Below, in pieces: positions 54,956-63,835 of a stretch of DNA of 64,000 nt. The DNA lies in assembly GCA_947650005.1 (NCBI GenBank), contig CANSTU010000006.1:22052-86051 (forward strand), given 5' to 3'. The position numbers were made by a program, and so were the translations under genes. The stretch comes from an uncultured Lachnospiraceae bacterium (GTDB taxonomy: Bacteria; Bacillota; Clostridia; Lachnospirales; Lachnospiraceae). Under the pieces are notes generated by a model. That model made no database searches. It was not told the DNA's origin and worked only from the letters and a program-made list of their open reading frames with translations. Position 1 is the stretch's first letter. Each line of letters opens with the position of its first letter.

Positions 54956-55553
54956 CCCGAAGATTTCCTAATGTACCGCCCGGATGCCACTTTACGTACT
55001 GGATTGGATCCAGGTTGCGGTGTGCCTGAAGGATCAGACTCAGCCTTTGGATCACGAAATTCTCTGCTAGGATAGAGGCCCGAGGAGCGCGGTTCAGGGG
55101 ATCCCCCTCTTCCTTTACTCCCGCAGAGAGATGCACTTCGGCCTGCTTGGCGAGCCAGGAATCAGGATTGCCCGTAACGGCAATCACCTGACAGCCATTA
55201 TTTTTAATTGCGAGGATGGTAGCCTTTAATTCTGCCGTTTCCCCGCTATTGGATATGGCGATGACCACATCGCCGCAGATCAGCTGTCCGCAGGAACCAT
55301 GTACGGCTTCCGTACCATGTAGAAAATAGGTGGGCGTTCCTGTGGAAGACAAAAGGGATGCCCCGTAGGCGGACACATGGCCCGGTTTTCCAATTCCCGT
55401 AATATGGATCCGGTTTCCTCTTTCCTGCGCCTCCAGAATCAGGGAAGCAGCCCGGAAGTATTCCTCGTCGTTTACGCTGGAAATGAGATCGCTCATTTCC
55501 CGGGCCGCTGCCTGATCGAAGGCTGACAACGCTTTTCTATCCCATTCTTTCAT
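54939..55553 (-). CDS. SIS-domain sugar-phosphate isomerase, arabinose-5-phosphate isomerase-like, without CBS domains
   Basis: 204 residues, one SIS domain. Motifs: HITGIGKPGHVSAYGASLLSSTGTPTYFLH (seen as GIGKPG, SSTGTP, FLHGTEAVHGS), SNSGETAELK, and the C-terminal KWHPGGTLG that corresponds to HPGGALG of KdsD/KpsF/GutQ. Unlike these it lacks the two CBS domains, as do stand-alone A5P isomerases known in some bacteria. The reaction would interconvert D-arabinose 5-phosphate and D-ribulose 5-phosphate. No KDO-synthesis genes are present, so a catabolic role is more likely. It lies 11 bases downstream of the kinase. Confidence 0.8.
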   Translation of the reverse strand: MKEWDRKALSAFDQAAAREMSDLISSVNDEEYFRAASLILEAQERGNRIHITGIGKPGHVSAYGASLLSSTGTPTYFLHGTEAVHGSCGQLICGDVVIAISNSGETAELKATILAIKNNGCQVIAVTGNPDSWLAKQAEVHLSAGVKEEGDPLNRAPRASILAENFVIQRLSLILQAHRNLDPIQYVKWHPGGTLGNLRDDEKS

Positions 55554-55564
55554 ACGTCCTCCTT

Positions 55565-56563
55565 TTAGACTGCGGCCTTTTGAAGCCCTAAAAGAACATC
55601 ATCGTCCCGTTCATGGATCAACGCTTTTACCTGTTCTAAAGATGGAAGAGAAGGCTGAGCACCCATATGGGAGACCGTTAGGGCACCCACATAATTGGCA
55701 ATGGAAACTGCTCGCTCATAATCAATTCCCATGGAAACGAGGGTACAGAACGCTCCTACAAAGGAATCCCCGGCGCCTGTGGGATCCACGGCGGACACAT
55801 TTTTGACGGCCGGGCAAAGGTAGAACTCCTTCTTATTGCCGAAGGCGGCGCCCATGGATCCTAACGTAATGAGAACATTTTGGGCTCCCCGCTCGATTAG
55901 GCTGTGGATCACTGCCTTCACATCCTTCTCATTTACGTTTTGTCCGTTCCTGTGAATCCTGATTCCAGTCAGATCTGCGGCCTCATATTCATTGGGCGAT
56001 ATGTAGGTGAGTTTGGATATCAGGCAGTCGCTTATCTGGGCAGACGGAGCGGAGTTTAACATGACAGGAACGTTTTTCTGATAGGCATATTCCGCCACCA
56101 GTTCGTTGATTTCCATAGGTATCTCCAGCTGTAGGAGTACCATGTCATAGTTTGCGATCTCCGTTTCCAGAAAGCGGATGTCCTCTTTTTGAATCGCCAT
56201 GTTGGCTCCAGGCACCACGATAATACGGTTTTGTGTCTTTCCATCCTGCCCGATCTGAAGTTGCACATTTCCAATGGAAGAAGGCGCTTTGTCGTCCATC
56301 ATAACACGACTGCAATCGATGCCACATTCAAGACAAGAAGAGATCATCTCCCTTCCATATACATCGTCTCCGACTTTTCCCACCATAGTTACATGAGCGC
56401 CCAGCCTGGCGGCTTGGATCGCCTGATTGGCGCCCTTACCGCCCGATGCTGTCTGGAAACTGTTTCCCAACACCGTCTCTCCCGCGTTTGGAAAACGCGG
56501 GGTAGAGACGATTAAATCTTTTACAAAGCTGCCGACCACCAAAATTTTTGGCATGTCCATCAT
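55565..56563 (-). CDS. PfkB-family ribokinase-like pentose kinase
   Basis: 332 residues. GGKGANQA (residues 41-48) is the ribokinase substrate motif; GKVGDDVYG; the anion-hole motif is DPTGAGDSFVGAF near 255-267; N-terminal ILVVGSFVKDLIVSTPRFP. Ribokinases phosphorylate D-ribose and, less well, D-arabinose at O5. The neighbours favour a pentofuranose or fructose substrate. It starts 20 bases after the GH172 gene and ends 11 before the isomerase. Confidence 0.87.
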   Translation of the reverse strand: MMDMPKILVVGSFVKDLIVSTPRFPNAGETVLGNSFQTASGGKGANQAIQAARLGAHVTMVGKVGDDVYGREMISSCLECGIDCSRVMMDDKAPSSIGNVQLQIGQDGKTQNRIIVVPGANMAIQKEDIRFLETEIANYDMVLLQLEIPMEINELVAEYAYQKNVPVMLNSAPSAQISDCLISKLTYISPNEYEAADLTGIRIHRNGQNVNEKDVKAVIHSLIERGAQNVLITLGSMGAAFGNKKEFYLCPAVKNVSAVDPTGAGDSFVGAFCTLVSMGIDYERAVSIANYVGALTVSHMGAQPSLPSLEQVKALIHERDDDVLLGLQKAAV

Positions 56564-56583
56564 GTTCCATAACCCCTGCTTTC

Positions 56584-57666
56584 TTATATGACTTCCAGAT
56601 AATCTTTATCCCGCAGTGCAGGGAAAGGCGCCGCCGGAATGGTCTGGTACCAAAATGCCACAGAGGCTATATCATCCTGAAGAGGCAAGTATCTCTGTCC
56701 TTCTCTCCAGCCGAGAGCCTGGATGGTCACCCGCAAATCGCTGTTAAAGCGTACAGGATCCGAAATATGGAAGCGATACATGCCGAATCTCTTCTGGCAT
56801 TTATACAACTCGTCCCGGCGAACCTCATAGAATCCGCCATAGGGCGTGGTAAAATCCACATAGCTTTTATGTTCGTAGGGATCTTCAAAATCGTAGGAGC
56901 CGCAGAAATAATCTTCGGTCCCTGTACCGCATATCGTAGGATACTCCGTATCACCGTCCATGTAGAATTTGATTTCTCCTTCTCCCCACCATAGGTTGTT
57001 ATTCACGCCCCAGGCGAGATAGGTGCCGACATAATGCCCTTTTCCCTTAACTCCATCCAAGATCGTATAGACTTCCTTATAAGGGAGGGGATTTACCCTG
57101 CGGAACTGCGCATGGAAATAGGCGGCATCCTCAGGAACCTCGGTCAGCGTATAGTCGATCTGATAATAATATACAGTATCTTCCTCCGCCCTGTTTTCCA
57201 GTGTGATCCGGCACCGTTTACGGAAGGGCATGGTCCAATAGCAGTTGAATGCACTTCCGGGATTTACGCATACGGCTAAAGTGGAAATCTGGAAGTATTC
57301 CCCCCATCCGCTGCAGAAGAAGTCTCCCACCGGACACTCCACGGATGGAGTCTCTTGATCGTCCCAGTAAAAGCGGATAATCGTGTTCCTCCATTTTCCG
57401 ATTGGCGTCATCCAGATATGCTGGATTGCGCCAGGTCCTTCGATATTGGCAATTTCAAAGGTCTCGCCGGGGCCCACATGGATATAGGGATTGACCTTCC
57501 ATCCTTTTCCCAGATCCCGTGCCGCATTTTTGGCGGAACCGTTTTCCAGCTCGCACATGCCGCCCTTGCCTTTTTCCCCGGTATAGTTTTCTGGGCTGAT
57601 GGAACGGGTTACGGCATTTGAAAGCAAATGAAGATTACCGATGTGATTTGACAGACCGTTATACAT
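56584..57666 (-). CDS. Glycoside hydrolase family 172 (DUF2961)
   Basis: 360 residues, a double jelly-roll-type enzyme typical of DUF2961. Core motifs: VGDFFCSGWGEYF, WWGEGEIKFYMDGD with a Glu expected to be catalytic, and CGTGTEDYFCGSY with the second Glu; the start LSNHIGNLHLLSNAVTRSISPEN is family-like. GH172 members cleave or transfer alpha-D-fructofuranose and alpha-D-arabinofuranose residues. No signal peptide, so it works in the cytoplasm on imported material. RBS GGAGGTGTTAC before ATG. First gene of the operon. Confidence 0.9.
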   Translation of the reverse strand: MYNGLSNHIGNLHLLSNAVTRSISPENYTGEKGKGGMCELENGSAKNAARDLGKGWKVNPYIHVGPGETFEIANIEGPGAIQHIWMTPIGKWRNTIIRFYWDDQETPSVECPVGDFFCSGWGEYFQISTLAVCVNPGSAFNCYWTMPFRKRCRITLENRAEEDTVYYYQIDYTLTEVPEDAAYFHAQFRRVNPLPYKEVYTILDGVKGKGHYVGTYLAWGVNNNLWWGEGEIKFYMDGDTEYPTICGTGTEDYFCGSYDFEDPYEHKSYVDFTTPYGGFYEVRRDELYKCQKRFGMYRFHISDPVRFNSDLRVTIQALGWREGQRYLPLQDDIASVAFWYQTIPAAPFPALRDKDYLEVI

Positions 57667-57682
57667 GTAACACCTCCTATTG

Positions 57683-57696
57683 TGATATCGATGTCA
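57683..57696. promoter_or_regulatory. LacI-type operator O1
   Basis: TGATATCGATGTCA, a pseudo-palindrome with central CG, lies between the -10 box and the GH172 RBS, so it would cover the transcription start. Confidence 0.7.
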
Positions 57697-57709
57697 TATT
57701 TATAAAAAT

Positions 57710-57737
57710 ATTATATGGGGGGGGGTAATTGTGTCAA
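57710..57737 (-). promoter_or_regulatory. Promoter of the GH172-transporter operon with G9/C9 tract in the spacer
   Basis: On the minus strand perfect TTGACA (57732-57737) and perfect TATAAT (57710-57715) are 16 bases apart, and the spacer contains nine consecutive C (57717-57725 as G on the plus strand). A change in tract length would alter the spacing. Confidence 0.85.
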
Positions 57738-57843
57738 TACTTTTCTGCATATATTTTATATGTTTGTATATAATGCTAATTTAGAACTGGATATACATTG
57801 TTGAAAAGGCTTTATTTGTTGATTTTTACTAATTATAAAAAAG

Positions 57844-57857
57844 TGGTATCGATGTTA
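57844..57857. promoter_or_regulatory. LacI-type operator O2
   Basis: TGGTATCGATGTTA, aligning with O1 at the central ATCGATGT and flanks. It is 161 bases from O1, close to 15 helical turns, so looping is possible. The rest of 57741-57968 holds no gene. Confidence 0.6.
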
Positions 57858-57968
57858 CATATATAATATTTAAAGTGGTATTTTTTATGAAAACCAGCAC
57901 AATCTGTTCCGCATGGACCAATCATACGTTTTTTATGGCATATTTTGTAAGACTGGCCCGCCGAATAT

Positions 57969-57997
57969 TTGACAGAGATTATCACACATGTTATAGT
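57969..57997 (+). promoter_or_regulatory. Promoter of the LacI-type regulator
   Basis: TTGACA (57969-57974), 17-base spacer, TATAGT (57992-57997), 36 bases before the GTG start. Confidence 0.75.
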
Positions 57998-58033
57998 AAT
58001 TTTATTATAGAAAATTGGGAACGGTGATACATA

Positions 58034-59044
58034 GTGGTCACTATTTATGACATATCAAAAAAAACAGGTCTATCGGCTTCCACGGTGGTAAGGGCGCTCA
58101 ACGGCACCGGGTACTGTAGCCAGTCTGCAAAAGCCGCTATCTTAAATGCAGCGCAGGAACTTGGGTATGTGCCGCATCAGGCTGCCAAGGCCCTGAAAAG
58201 CAATATCACCCAGAAGGTGATGCTCTGCATCCCTGATATTATGAATCCCTATTACTTTGCGATGATTCAGGGAGTTACGCAGACGCTGGAACGATATGGT
58301 TATAATATTATCTTAGGATATACCATGCACAGCCCCAAAAAAGAGCTGGAAGTATTAGAGTCATTGAAGGGGCGTTATGTAGACGGTCTTATTTTTGGTT
58401 CCTTCGATTACACGCCTTCGCTGATTCATGCGATCCAGTCCACCGGTTTACCTACCGTTATTACCAGTTTATATGAATATTCGCAAAATCAGGATTTTTA
58501 TGACTGTGTTTATATCAATCAACCGCGCGCTGCCTGGATTGCGACAGAACATTGCCTCGAGAACGGGCATACGAGGATTGCCTTTTTGGGAGGCGATGTC
58601 AAAGAACAAAATACGAGAGAGCGCTTGGAAGGTTATAGTAAAGCCCTTGAGGAGGCTTCTCTTTCTGTTGATAAAAGCCTGGTGATCAACGCAGATTTTA
58701 CCCGGGAGGGCGCCTATCATGCCTTTCATAGTTTCATAAAACATGGAGGACAATGCACGGCTGTTGTCGCCTGTAATGATTTGATGGGGGTTGGCTGTAT
58801 GAACGCTTGCCGGGAGCTGGGGCTGGATATTCCGCATGACATTTCTATTATTTCCCTTGACAATACAGATTATTGCCTGTGTACTAATCCTGCGATGACG
58901 TCCGTGGATATGATGCAGGGACAGGTAGGAGAAGAAGCTGCAAGGTGTATTATGAATCGCATTCTGGAAAAACGAAATTTCCAGAAGAATACGGCATTCT
59001 CTCCTATGCTGATCGTTCGTAATTCAGTGAGAAAAATAGATTGA
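58034..59044 (+). CDS. LacI/GalR-family transcriptional regulator
   Basis: 336 residues. Helix-turn-helix at the very start (TIYDISKKTGLSASTVVRALNG), hinge helix LGYVPHQAAKALKS, then a periplasmic-binding-protein-like sugar domain to the end (LCIPDIMNPYYFAMIQG, FGSFDYTPSL, FLGGDVKEQNTRERLEGY, DISIISLDN). GTG 58034 is the start; no strong RBS is visible. It is divergent from the GH172-transporter operon and two operator-like palindromes lie between, so it most likely represses that operon and perhaps itself, with release by a sugar. Confidence 0.92.
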   Translation: MVTIYDISKKTGLSASTVVRALNGTGYCSQSAKAAILNAAQELGYVPHQAAKALKSNITQKVMLCIPDIMNPYYFAMIQGVTQTLERYGYNIILGYTMHSPKKELEVLESLKGRYVDGLIFGSFDYTPSLIHAIQSTGLPTVITSLYEYSQNQDFYDCVYINQPRAAWIATEHCLENGHTRIAFLGGDVKEQNTRERLEGYSKALEEASLSVDKSLVINADFTREGAYHAFHSFIKHGGQCTAVVACNDLMGVGCMNACRELGLDIPHDISIISLDNTDYCLCTNPAMTSVDMMQGQVGEEAARCIMNRILEKRNFQKNTAFSPMLIVRNSVRKID

Positions 59045-59141
59045 GTTTTCAAATATGTTCCAGGACAGTTTCCGACTGTTCCAGGTATCATTGTTATAGT
59101 TATATGAAAGTTATAGAAGGGGAAAGCAGAGGGGAGCAAAA

Positions 59142-60821
59142 ATGGGAGGGACTTATTGCATCGGATTGGATTACGGCACCCAGTCGGGGCGTGCCGTGTT
59201 GGTAGACATGAAAACGGGCGAAGTGGCGGCCCAGGCCGTCAAACCTTATGCCCACGGGGTCATGGATGAATATCTTCCGGACGGCCTGACACGCCTGCCT
59301 ATGGACTGGGCGCTTCAGCATCCACAGGATTATCTGGAAGTAATCGAATATACCATACCGGAGGTATTGAGAAAGGCGTGCGTCAGCGGAGAAGAGGTGG
59401 TCGGGATTGCCAACGATTTTACCGCGAGCACGCTTCTTCCTGTGAAAGGGGACGGGACGCCTCTTTGTTTTCTTGCGCCCTATAGAAAGAATCCTCATGC
59501 CTATGTAAAGCTTTGGAAGCATCATGCGGCGCAGCGGGAGGCGGAGGAAATCACGGGGCTGGCCAAAGCGCGGGGAGAGGACTTTTTATCCCGGTACGGG
59601 GGAACGATCTCTTCGGAATGGTTTCTTCCAAAGGTGTGGCAGATCCTGAGGGAGGCGCCGGAGATATACCGAGAGGCGGACCGAATCCTGGAGGCCGGGG
59701 ACTGGGTGAACTGGATGCTGACCGGAGAGGAGAAGCGCAGCAGTTGCCACGCGCTATACAAAGCAATCTGGAGCGAAAAGGATGGATATCCTTCCCGGGA
59801 ATTTTTGAAACAGCTGGATCCAAGGCTGGAAAATCTGGTGGAAGAGAAGCTGGGATGCCAAATTTATCCTCTGGGAGGAAAAGCGGGAAAACTGACCCGG
59901 GAATGGGCTGTGAAAACGGGGCTGAAGGAAGGGACCGCCGTGGGAATCGGCGTTGTTGACGCCCATGCTGGGATACCGGGAACCGGAATCACCGGATCAG
60001 GGAAACTTTTGATGATCATGGGAACATCCACCTGTCACATCCTGTTGGGGGAAACGCAGGAAGAAGTGCCGGGCATGTGCGGGGTAGCGAAGGACGGCAT
60101 CTTGCCAGGTTTCTTTGCTTATGAGGCGGGACAGGCCTGCGTGGGAGATCATTTCGACTGGCTGGTGAGGAATTGTATTCCGGAGGAATATGGAAAGGAA
60201 GCCCGGAAAAGGGGAATGAGCCTTCACCAGCTTCTCACGGAGAAGGCAGCAAAACAGGAACCGGGCGAAAGCGGTCTGCTGGCTCTGGACTGGTGGAACG
60301 GAAACCGTACGCCCTATGTGGATTATGGCCTTACGGGAATGATTTTGGGTATGACCCTTACCACCAAGCCGGAGGAGATGTACCGGGCCCTGATAGAGGC
60401 CACGGCATACGGAGCGAATCATGTAATCGAAACCTTTGAAAAGGCGGGCGTTACCATAAAAGAGCTCTATGCATGCGGAGGGATAGCGGAGAAAAACTCC
60501 ATGATGATGCAGATTTATGCGGATGTGACCGGCCGGGAAATCCGTATTTCCGCTTCCGACCAGACACCTGCCTTGGGCGCCGCCATGTTTGCAGCGGTGG
60601 CAGCAGGCAAGGAGAACGGGGGCTATGATACCATATTTGAGGCTGCCCGGGCCATGGGCCGGGTGAAGGAGGAAACCTATCGCCCCATCCCCGGGAATGC
60701 GAGAATTTATCATGCCCTTTATGAAGAATATAAAAAACTGTGTGAATACTTTGCCAGGGAAAATGACGTGATGAAGAAGCTTAAAGGGTGGAGGGGCGAA
60801 AAGGGATGCAGGAATTCGTGA
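59142..60821 (+). CDS. araB: Ribulokinase
   Basis: 559 residues of a FGGY kinase: GLDYGTQSGRAVLVD at the start, LPMDWALQHPQDYL, GISxx-like VVDAHAGIPGTG, CGGIAEKN near the end. AraB phosphorylates L-ribulose (also D-ribulose) to the 5-phosphate. The ATG at 59142 follows GGGGAGCAAAA. GC content is higher than in the preceding genes. Its last 16 bases overlap the uxaA start, so the three genes to 63787 are one operon. Neither araA nor araD is in the window. Confidence 0.93.
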   Translation: MGGTYCIGLDYGTQSGRAVLVDMKTGEVAAQAVKPYAHGVMDEYLPDGLTRLPMDWALQHPQDYLEVIEYTIPEVLRKACVSGEEVVGIANDFTASTLLPVKGDGTPLCFLAPYRKNPHAYVKLWKHHAAQREAEEITGLAKARGEDFLSRYGGTISSEWFLPKVWQILREAPEIYREADRILEAGDWVNWMLTGEEKRSSCHALYKAIWSEKDGYPSREFLKQLDPRLENLVEEKLGCQIYPLGGKAGKLTREWAVKTGLKEGTAVGIGVVDAHAGIPGTGITGSGKLLMIMGTSTCHILLGETQEEVPGMCGVAKDGILPGFFAYEAGQACVGDHFDWLVRNCIPEEYGKEARKRGMSLHQLLTEKAAKQEPGESGLLALDWWNGNRTPYVDYGLTGMILGMTLTTKPEEMYRALIEATAYGANHVIETFEKAGVTIKELYACGGIAEKNSMMMQIYADVTGREIRISASDQTPALGAAMFAAVAAGKENGGYDTIFEAARAMGRVKEETYRPIPGNARIYHALYEEYKKLCEYFARENDVMKKLKGWRGEKGCRNS

Positions 60822-62290
60822 AAATTAGCGGAGACGATAAGGTGGCAGTGGCGTTGAAGCCTTTGCCTGCTGGGAGCGTCCTGGACGTGGACGGGATCAA
60901 AATTCGGCTGCAGGAGGAGATCCCCCAGGGGCATAAATTCGCCCTGTGCCGGATCGGCGAAGGGGAGACTGTGGTCAAATACGGATTCCCCATTGGAGTC
61001 GCGACAGAGGAGATTGTGCCGGGAACATGGATCCATACCCATAATTTGCGCACCGGACTGGGAGACATCGGCAGCTACCGATATCATCCGGGGCAGGCAG
61101 GAGAGCTTCAGCAAAAAGAGGCGGATTTTTTCCAGGGATATCGCAGATCGGACGGCCGCGCTGCCGTGCGGAACGAGATATGGATCATTCCAACAGTGGG
61201 CTGTGTAAACAATATTGCCTCCGCAATTGAGAAGCGGTGCCAGGACTGTGTACAGGGCACGGTTGAGGCGATAGCTGCCTTTCCCCATCCCTACGGATGT
61301 TCCCAGATGGGGGAAGACCAGGAAAATACCCGCCGTATTCTGGCGGATCTGGTCAATCACCCCAATGCGGGAGGCGTGCTGGTACTGGGATTAGGCTGTG
61401 AGAACAGCAATATCGATGTGTTGAAGGGATATATCGGGACATACGACGAAAACCGGGTAAAATTTTTGGCCTGCCAGGAATCGGAAGATGAATTGGAGGA
61501 CGGGGTAGGGCTCGTTCGGGAGCTGGCAGCCTATGTGGGGCAGTTTCAGCGGGAACGGATTCCTGCGCAGGAGTTGATCGTCGGTTTGAAATGCGGGGGA
61601 TCTGACGGACTGTCGGGCATCACGGCTAATCCCGTGGTGGGGAAATTTTCGGATCTGCTCGTCGCCAGGGGCGGCACGACGATTCTCACAGAGGTGCCGG
61701 AGATGTTCGGTGCGGAAACGCTGTTGATGGATCGGTGTGCGGATGAGGCGTTGTTCGATCAAGCGGTATCCATGATTAACGAGTATAAACGTTTTTTCCA
61801 AAGCCATGGCCTGGCCATCTATGAGAATCCGTCGCCGGGAAACAAGAAGGGAGGCATCTCTACTCTGGAGGACAAATCCCTGGGCTGTATCCAGAAATCG
61901 GGTTTCGCACCGATAAAAGGAGTGCTGTCCTATGGGGAGAGAGTTGAGAAGCGGGGGCTGAACCTTTTGGCCGCCCCTGGCAATGACCTGGTGGCATCCA
62001 CGGCCTTGGCAGCAGCCGGAGCCCATATGGTGCTGTTTACCACAGGCCGGGGGACGCCTTTTGCCTCGCCAGTGCCCACGGTGAAGATTTCCAGCAATAC
62101 CGCTTTGTATGAGCGCAAAGGGAACTGGATCGATTTTAATTGCGGTTCCATGACGGAGGGGAAGAGGCCTGAGGAACTGGGGGAAGCGCTGTATCGGTAT
62201 GTGTTGGAGACAGCTTCGGGCAGGAAGGTAAAATCAGAAGAAGCCGGATTTCACGATATGGCGATTTTCAGGCAGGGGGTGACGCTTTAA
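60806..62290 (+). CDS. uxaA: Altronate dehydratase (UxaA family)
   Basis: 494 residues: an N-terminal SAF-like domain to about 95 (SGDDKVAVALKPLPAG) and a C-terminal dehydratase with AFPHPYGCSQMGED, VLGLGCENSN, KCGGSDGLSGI and FTTGRGTPFASPVPTVK (seen in parts). Its Cys and His residues suit an Fe-dependent UxaA-type enzyme that makes 2-keto-3-deoxygluconate from D-altronate in galacturonate breakdown. Start ATG 60806, 11 bases after GGAGG. It is followed by uxaB after 3 bases. Confidence 0.92.
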   Translation: MQEFVKISGDDKVAVALKPLPAGSVLDVDGIKIRLQEEIPQGHKFALCRIGEGETVVKYGFPIGVATEEIVPGTWIHTHNLRTGLGDIGSYRYHPGQAGELQQKEADFFQGYRRSDGRAAVRNEIWIIPTVGCVNNIASAIEKRCQDCVQGTVEAIAAFPHPYGCSQMGEDQENTRRILADLVNHPNAGGVLVLGLGCENSNIDVLKGYIGTYDENRVKFLACQESEDELEDGVGLVRELAAYVGQFQRERIPAQELIVGLKCGGSDGLSGITANPVVGKFSDLLVARGGTTILTEVPEMFGAETLLMDRCADEALFDQAVSMINEYKRFFQSHGLAIYENPSPGNKKGGISTLEDKSLGCIQKSGFAPIKGVLSYGERVEKRGLNLLAAPGNDLVASTALAAAGAHMVLFTTGRGTPFASPVPTVKISSNTALYERKGNWIDFNCGSMTEGKRPEELGEALYRYVLETASGRKVKSEEAGFHDMAIFRQGVTL

Positions 62291-62293
62291 ATT

Positions 62294-63787
62294 ATGAAAA
62301 GACTATCCTATGAAACTTTGAGGGAGCAAGGTTACGACGGTTTTCTACTGCAGGATGCGCCGGAACGTTTCCTGCAGTTCGGAGAGGGGAATTTCCTGCG
62401 GGCCTTTGCCGATTATTTCGTGGACGTGATGAATGAAAAGTGCGGTTTTGCCTCTAAAGTGGTGATTGTGCAGCCCACAGGAAGGAATATGCGTCCGCAC
62501 GACAGCCTGAATAAGCAGGAGGGGTTGTATACCCTTCTGTCCAGGGGAAAGGCGGGCGGAAGAAAGGTGGAAGAAGCCAGGGTGATTTCCAGCGTCAGCC
62601 GCTGCCTCAATCCGGTCAGCGAATACGACAGCTATATGGCATGTGCCCTCAATCCTGCCCTTCGGTTCATCATCAGCAATACCACGGAGGCGGGAATCCG
62701 ATATGATCCTGCCTGTCTGTTTACTGACCGGCCTGCGTCCAGCTTTCCGGGCAAACTGACCCAGTTTCTATATGCTAGATATCGGGAATTCGGCCAAGAA
62801 AGAGGAAAAGGCCTGGTGCTCCTTCCCTGTGAATTGATCGAAGACAACGGGAAAGCATTGAAAGAAAGCATCTTGCAGTATGTGGTACAGTGGGAACTGG
62901 AAGAGGGATTTGTGAAGTGGCTGGAGGAAGAGAACCTGTTTTGCTCCACGCTGGTGGACCGTATCGTGACAGGATATCCCAAGGGGGAATTATCCGCGCT
63001 GCAGGAACGGTTCGGCTATGAAGACGATTTGATGGATACGGGAGAGGTGTTCGCGTTCTGGGCGATTGAGGCGCCGGAAAGCCTGAAGGAGGAACTTCCC
63101 TTTGAAAAAGCCGGATTGCCGGTCTTCATTACGGACGATTGCGCACCCTATAAACAGAGGAAGGTACGCATCTTGAACGGGGCCCATACTTCCATGGTGC
63201 TGGGCGCTTATCTCGCAGGACAGGACATTGTGCGCGGCTGCATGGAGAATGAAGCAATCAGGGGCTTTATGAACCGGGCCATATACGAGGAGATCATTCC
63301 CACAATGACGCTGCCGGACAGGGAACTTAAGGAATTTGCGGATGCGGTGGCGGATCGTTTTGATAACCCTTTCATAGATCATGAGCTGTTGGCGATTTCT
63401 TTGAATTCCACTTCAAAGTGGAGGGAAAGGGTTCTCCCTTCCCTAAAGGATTATGTGGAGAAATGCGGGAGGCTGCCCCGGTGCCTGACCGCATCCCTAG
63501 CCTTTTATCTGGCTTTTTACCGGGCCGTTAGACCGGTGGCGGATGGGTTTTCGGGGATGGGTTGCGGCCGGGAATATCCGGTTTGCGACGACAGGCATGT
63601 CCTGGAATTCTTTTACTCCCATAGGGACGACAAGGCGGTCGTCCTTACCCGGGCCGCATTAGCCAATACGGGATTCTGGGGAGAGGATTTAACCCGGATC
63701 GAGGGATTAATGGAAGCGGTTGTGGCGGATCTGGATCGAATCGAAGCAGAAGGAGCATACGGCTTGATAAAAGAATGCGCAAAATAA
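62294..63787 (+). CDS. uxaB: Tagaturonate reductase (altronate oxidoreductase)
   Basis: 497 residues in the mannitol dehydrogenase/UxaB family. N-terminal LQFGEGNFLRAFADYFVDVMNE (Rossmann start, GEGNFLR), VVIVQPTGR, FIISNTTEAG, and the catalytic region VRILNGAHTSMV. It reduces D-tagaturonate to D-altronate with NADH for UxaA. The ATG follows the uxaA stop by 3 bases. With uxaA it covers galacturonate isomer breakdown; uxaC is not in the window. Confidence 0.93.
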   Translation: MKRLSYETLREQGYDGFLLQDAPERFLQFGEGNFLRAFADYFVDVMNEKCGFASKVVIVQPTGRNMRPHDSLNKQEGLYTLLSRGKAGGRKVEEARVISSVSRCLNPVSEYDSYMACALNPALRFIISNTTEAGIRYDPACLFTDRPASSFPGKLTQFLYARYREFGQERGKGLVLLPCELIEDNGKALKESILQYVVQWELEEGFVKWLEEENLFCSTLVDRIVTGYPKGELSALQERFGYEDDLMDTGEVFAFWAIEAPESLKEELPFEKAGLPVFITDDCAPYKQRKVRILNGAHTSMVLGAYLAGQDIVRGCMENEAIRGFMNRAIYEEIIPTMTLPDRELKEFADAVADRFDNPFIDHELLAISLNSTSKWRERVLPSLKDYVEKCGRLPRCLTASLAFYLAFYRAVRPVADGFSGMGCGREYPVCDDRHVLEFFYSHRDDKAVVLTRAALANTGFWGEDLTRIEGLMEAVVADLDRIEAEGAYGLIKECAK

Positions 63788-63835
63788 ATGCTTTGCAGGG
63801 AGCGCAAGGACATGGTTCTTTAGTGGGGAGAAGGG

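Noticed and set aside
57887..58027. A 46-codon plus-strand frame before the LacI gene
   Set aside because: No RBS, and it spans the lacI promoter; product has no recognisable features.
59997..60713. A 238-codon minus-strand frame within araB
   Set aside because: Antisense to a clear FGGY kinase; His/Pro-rich product without family features.
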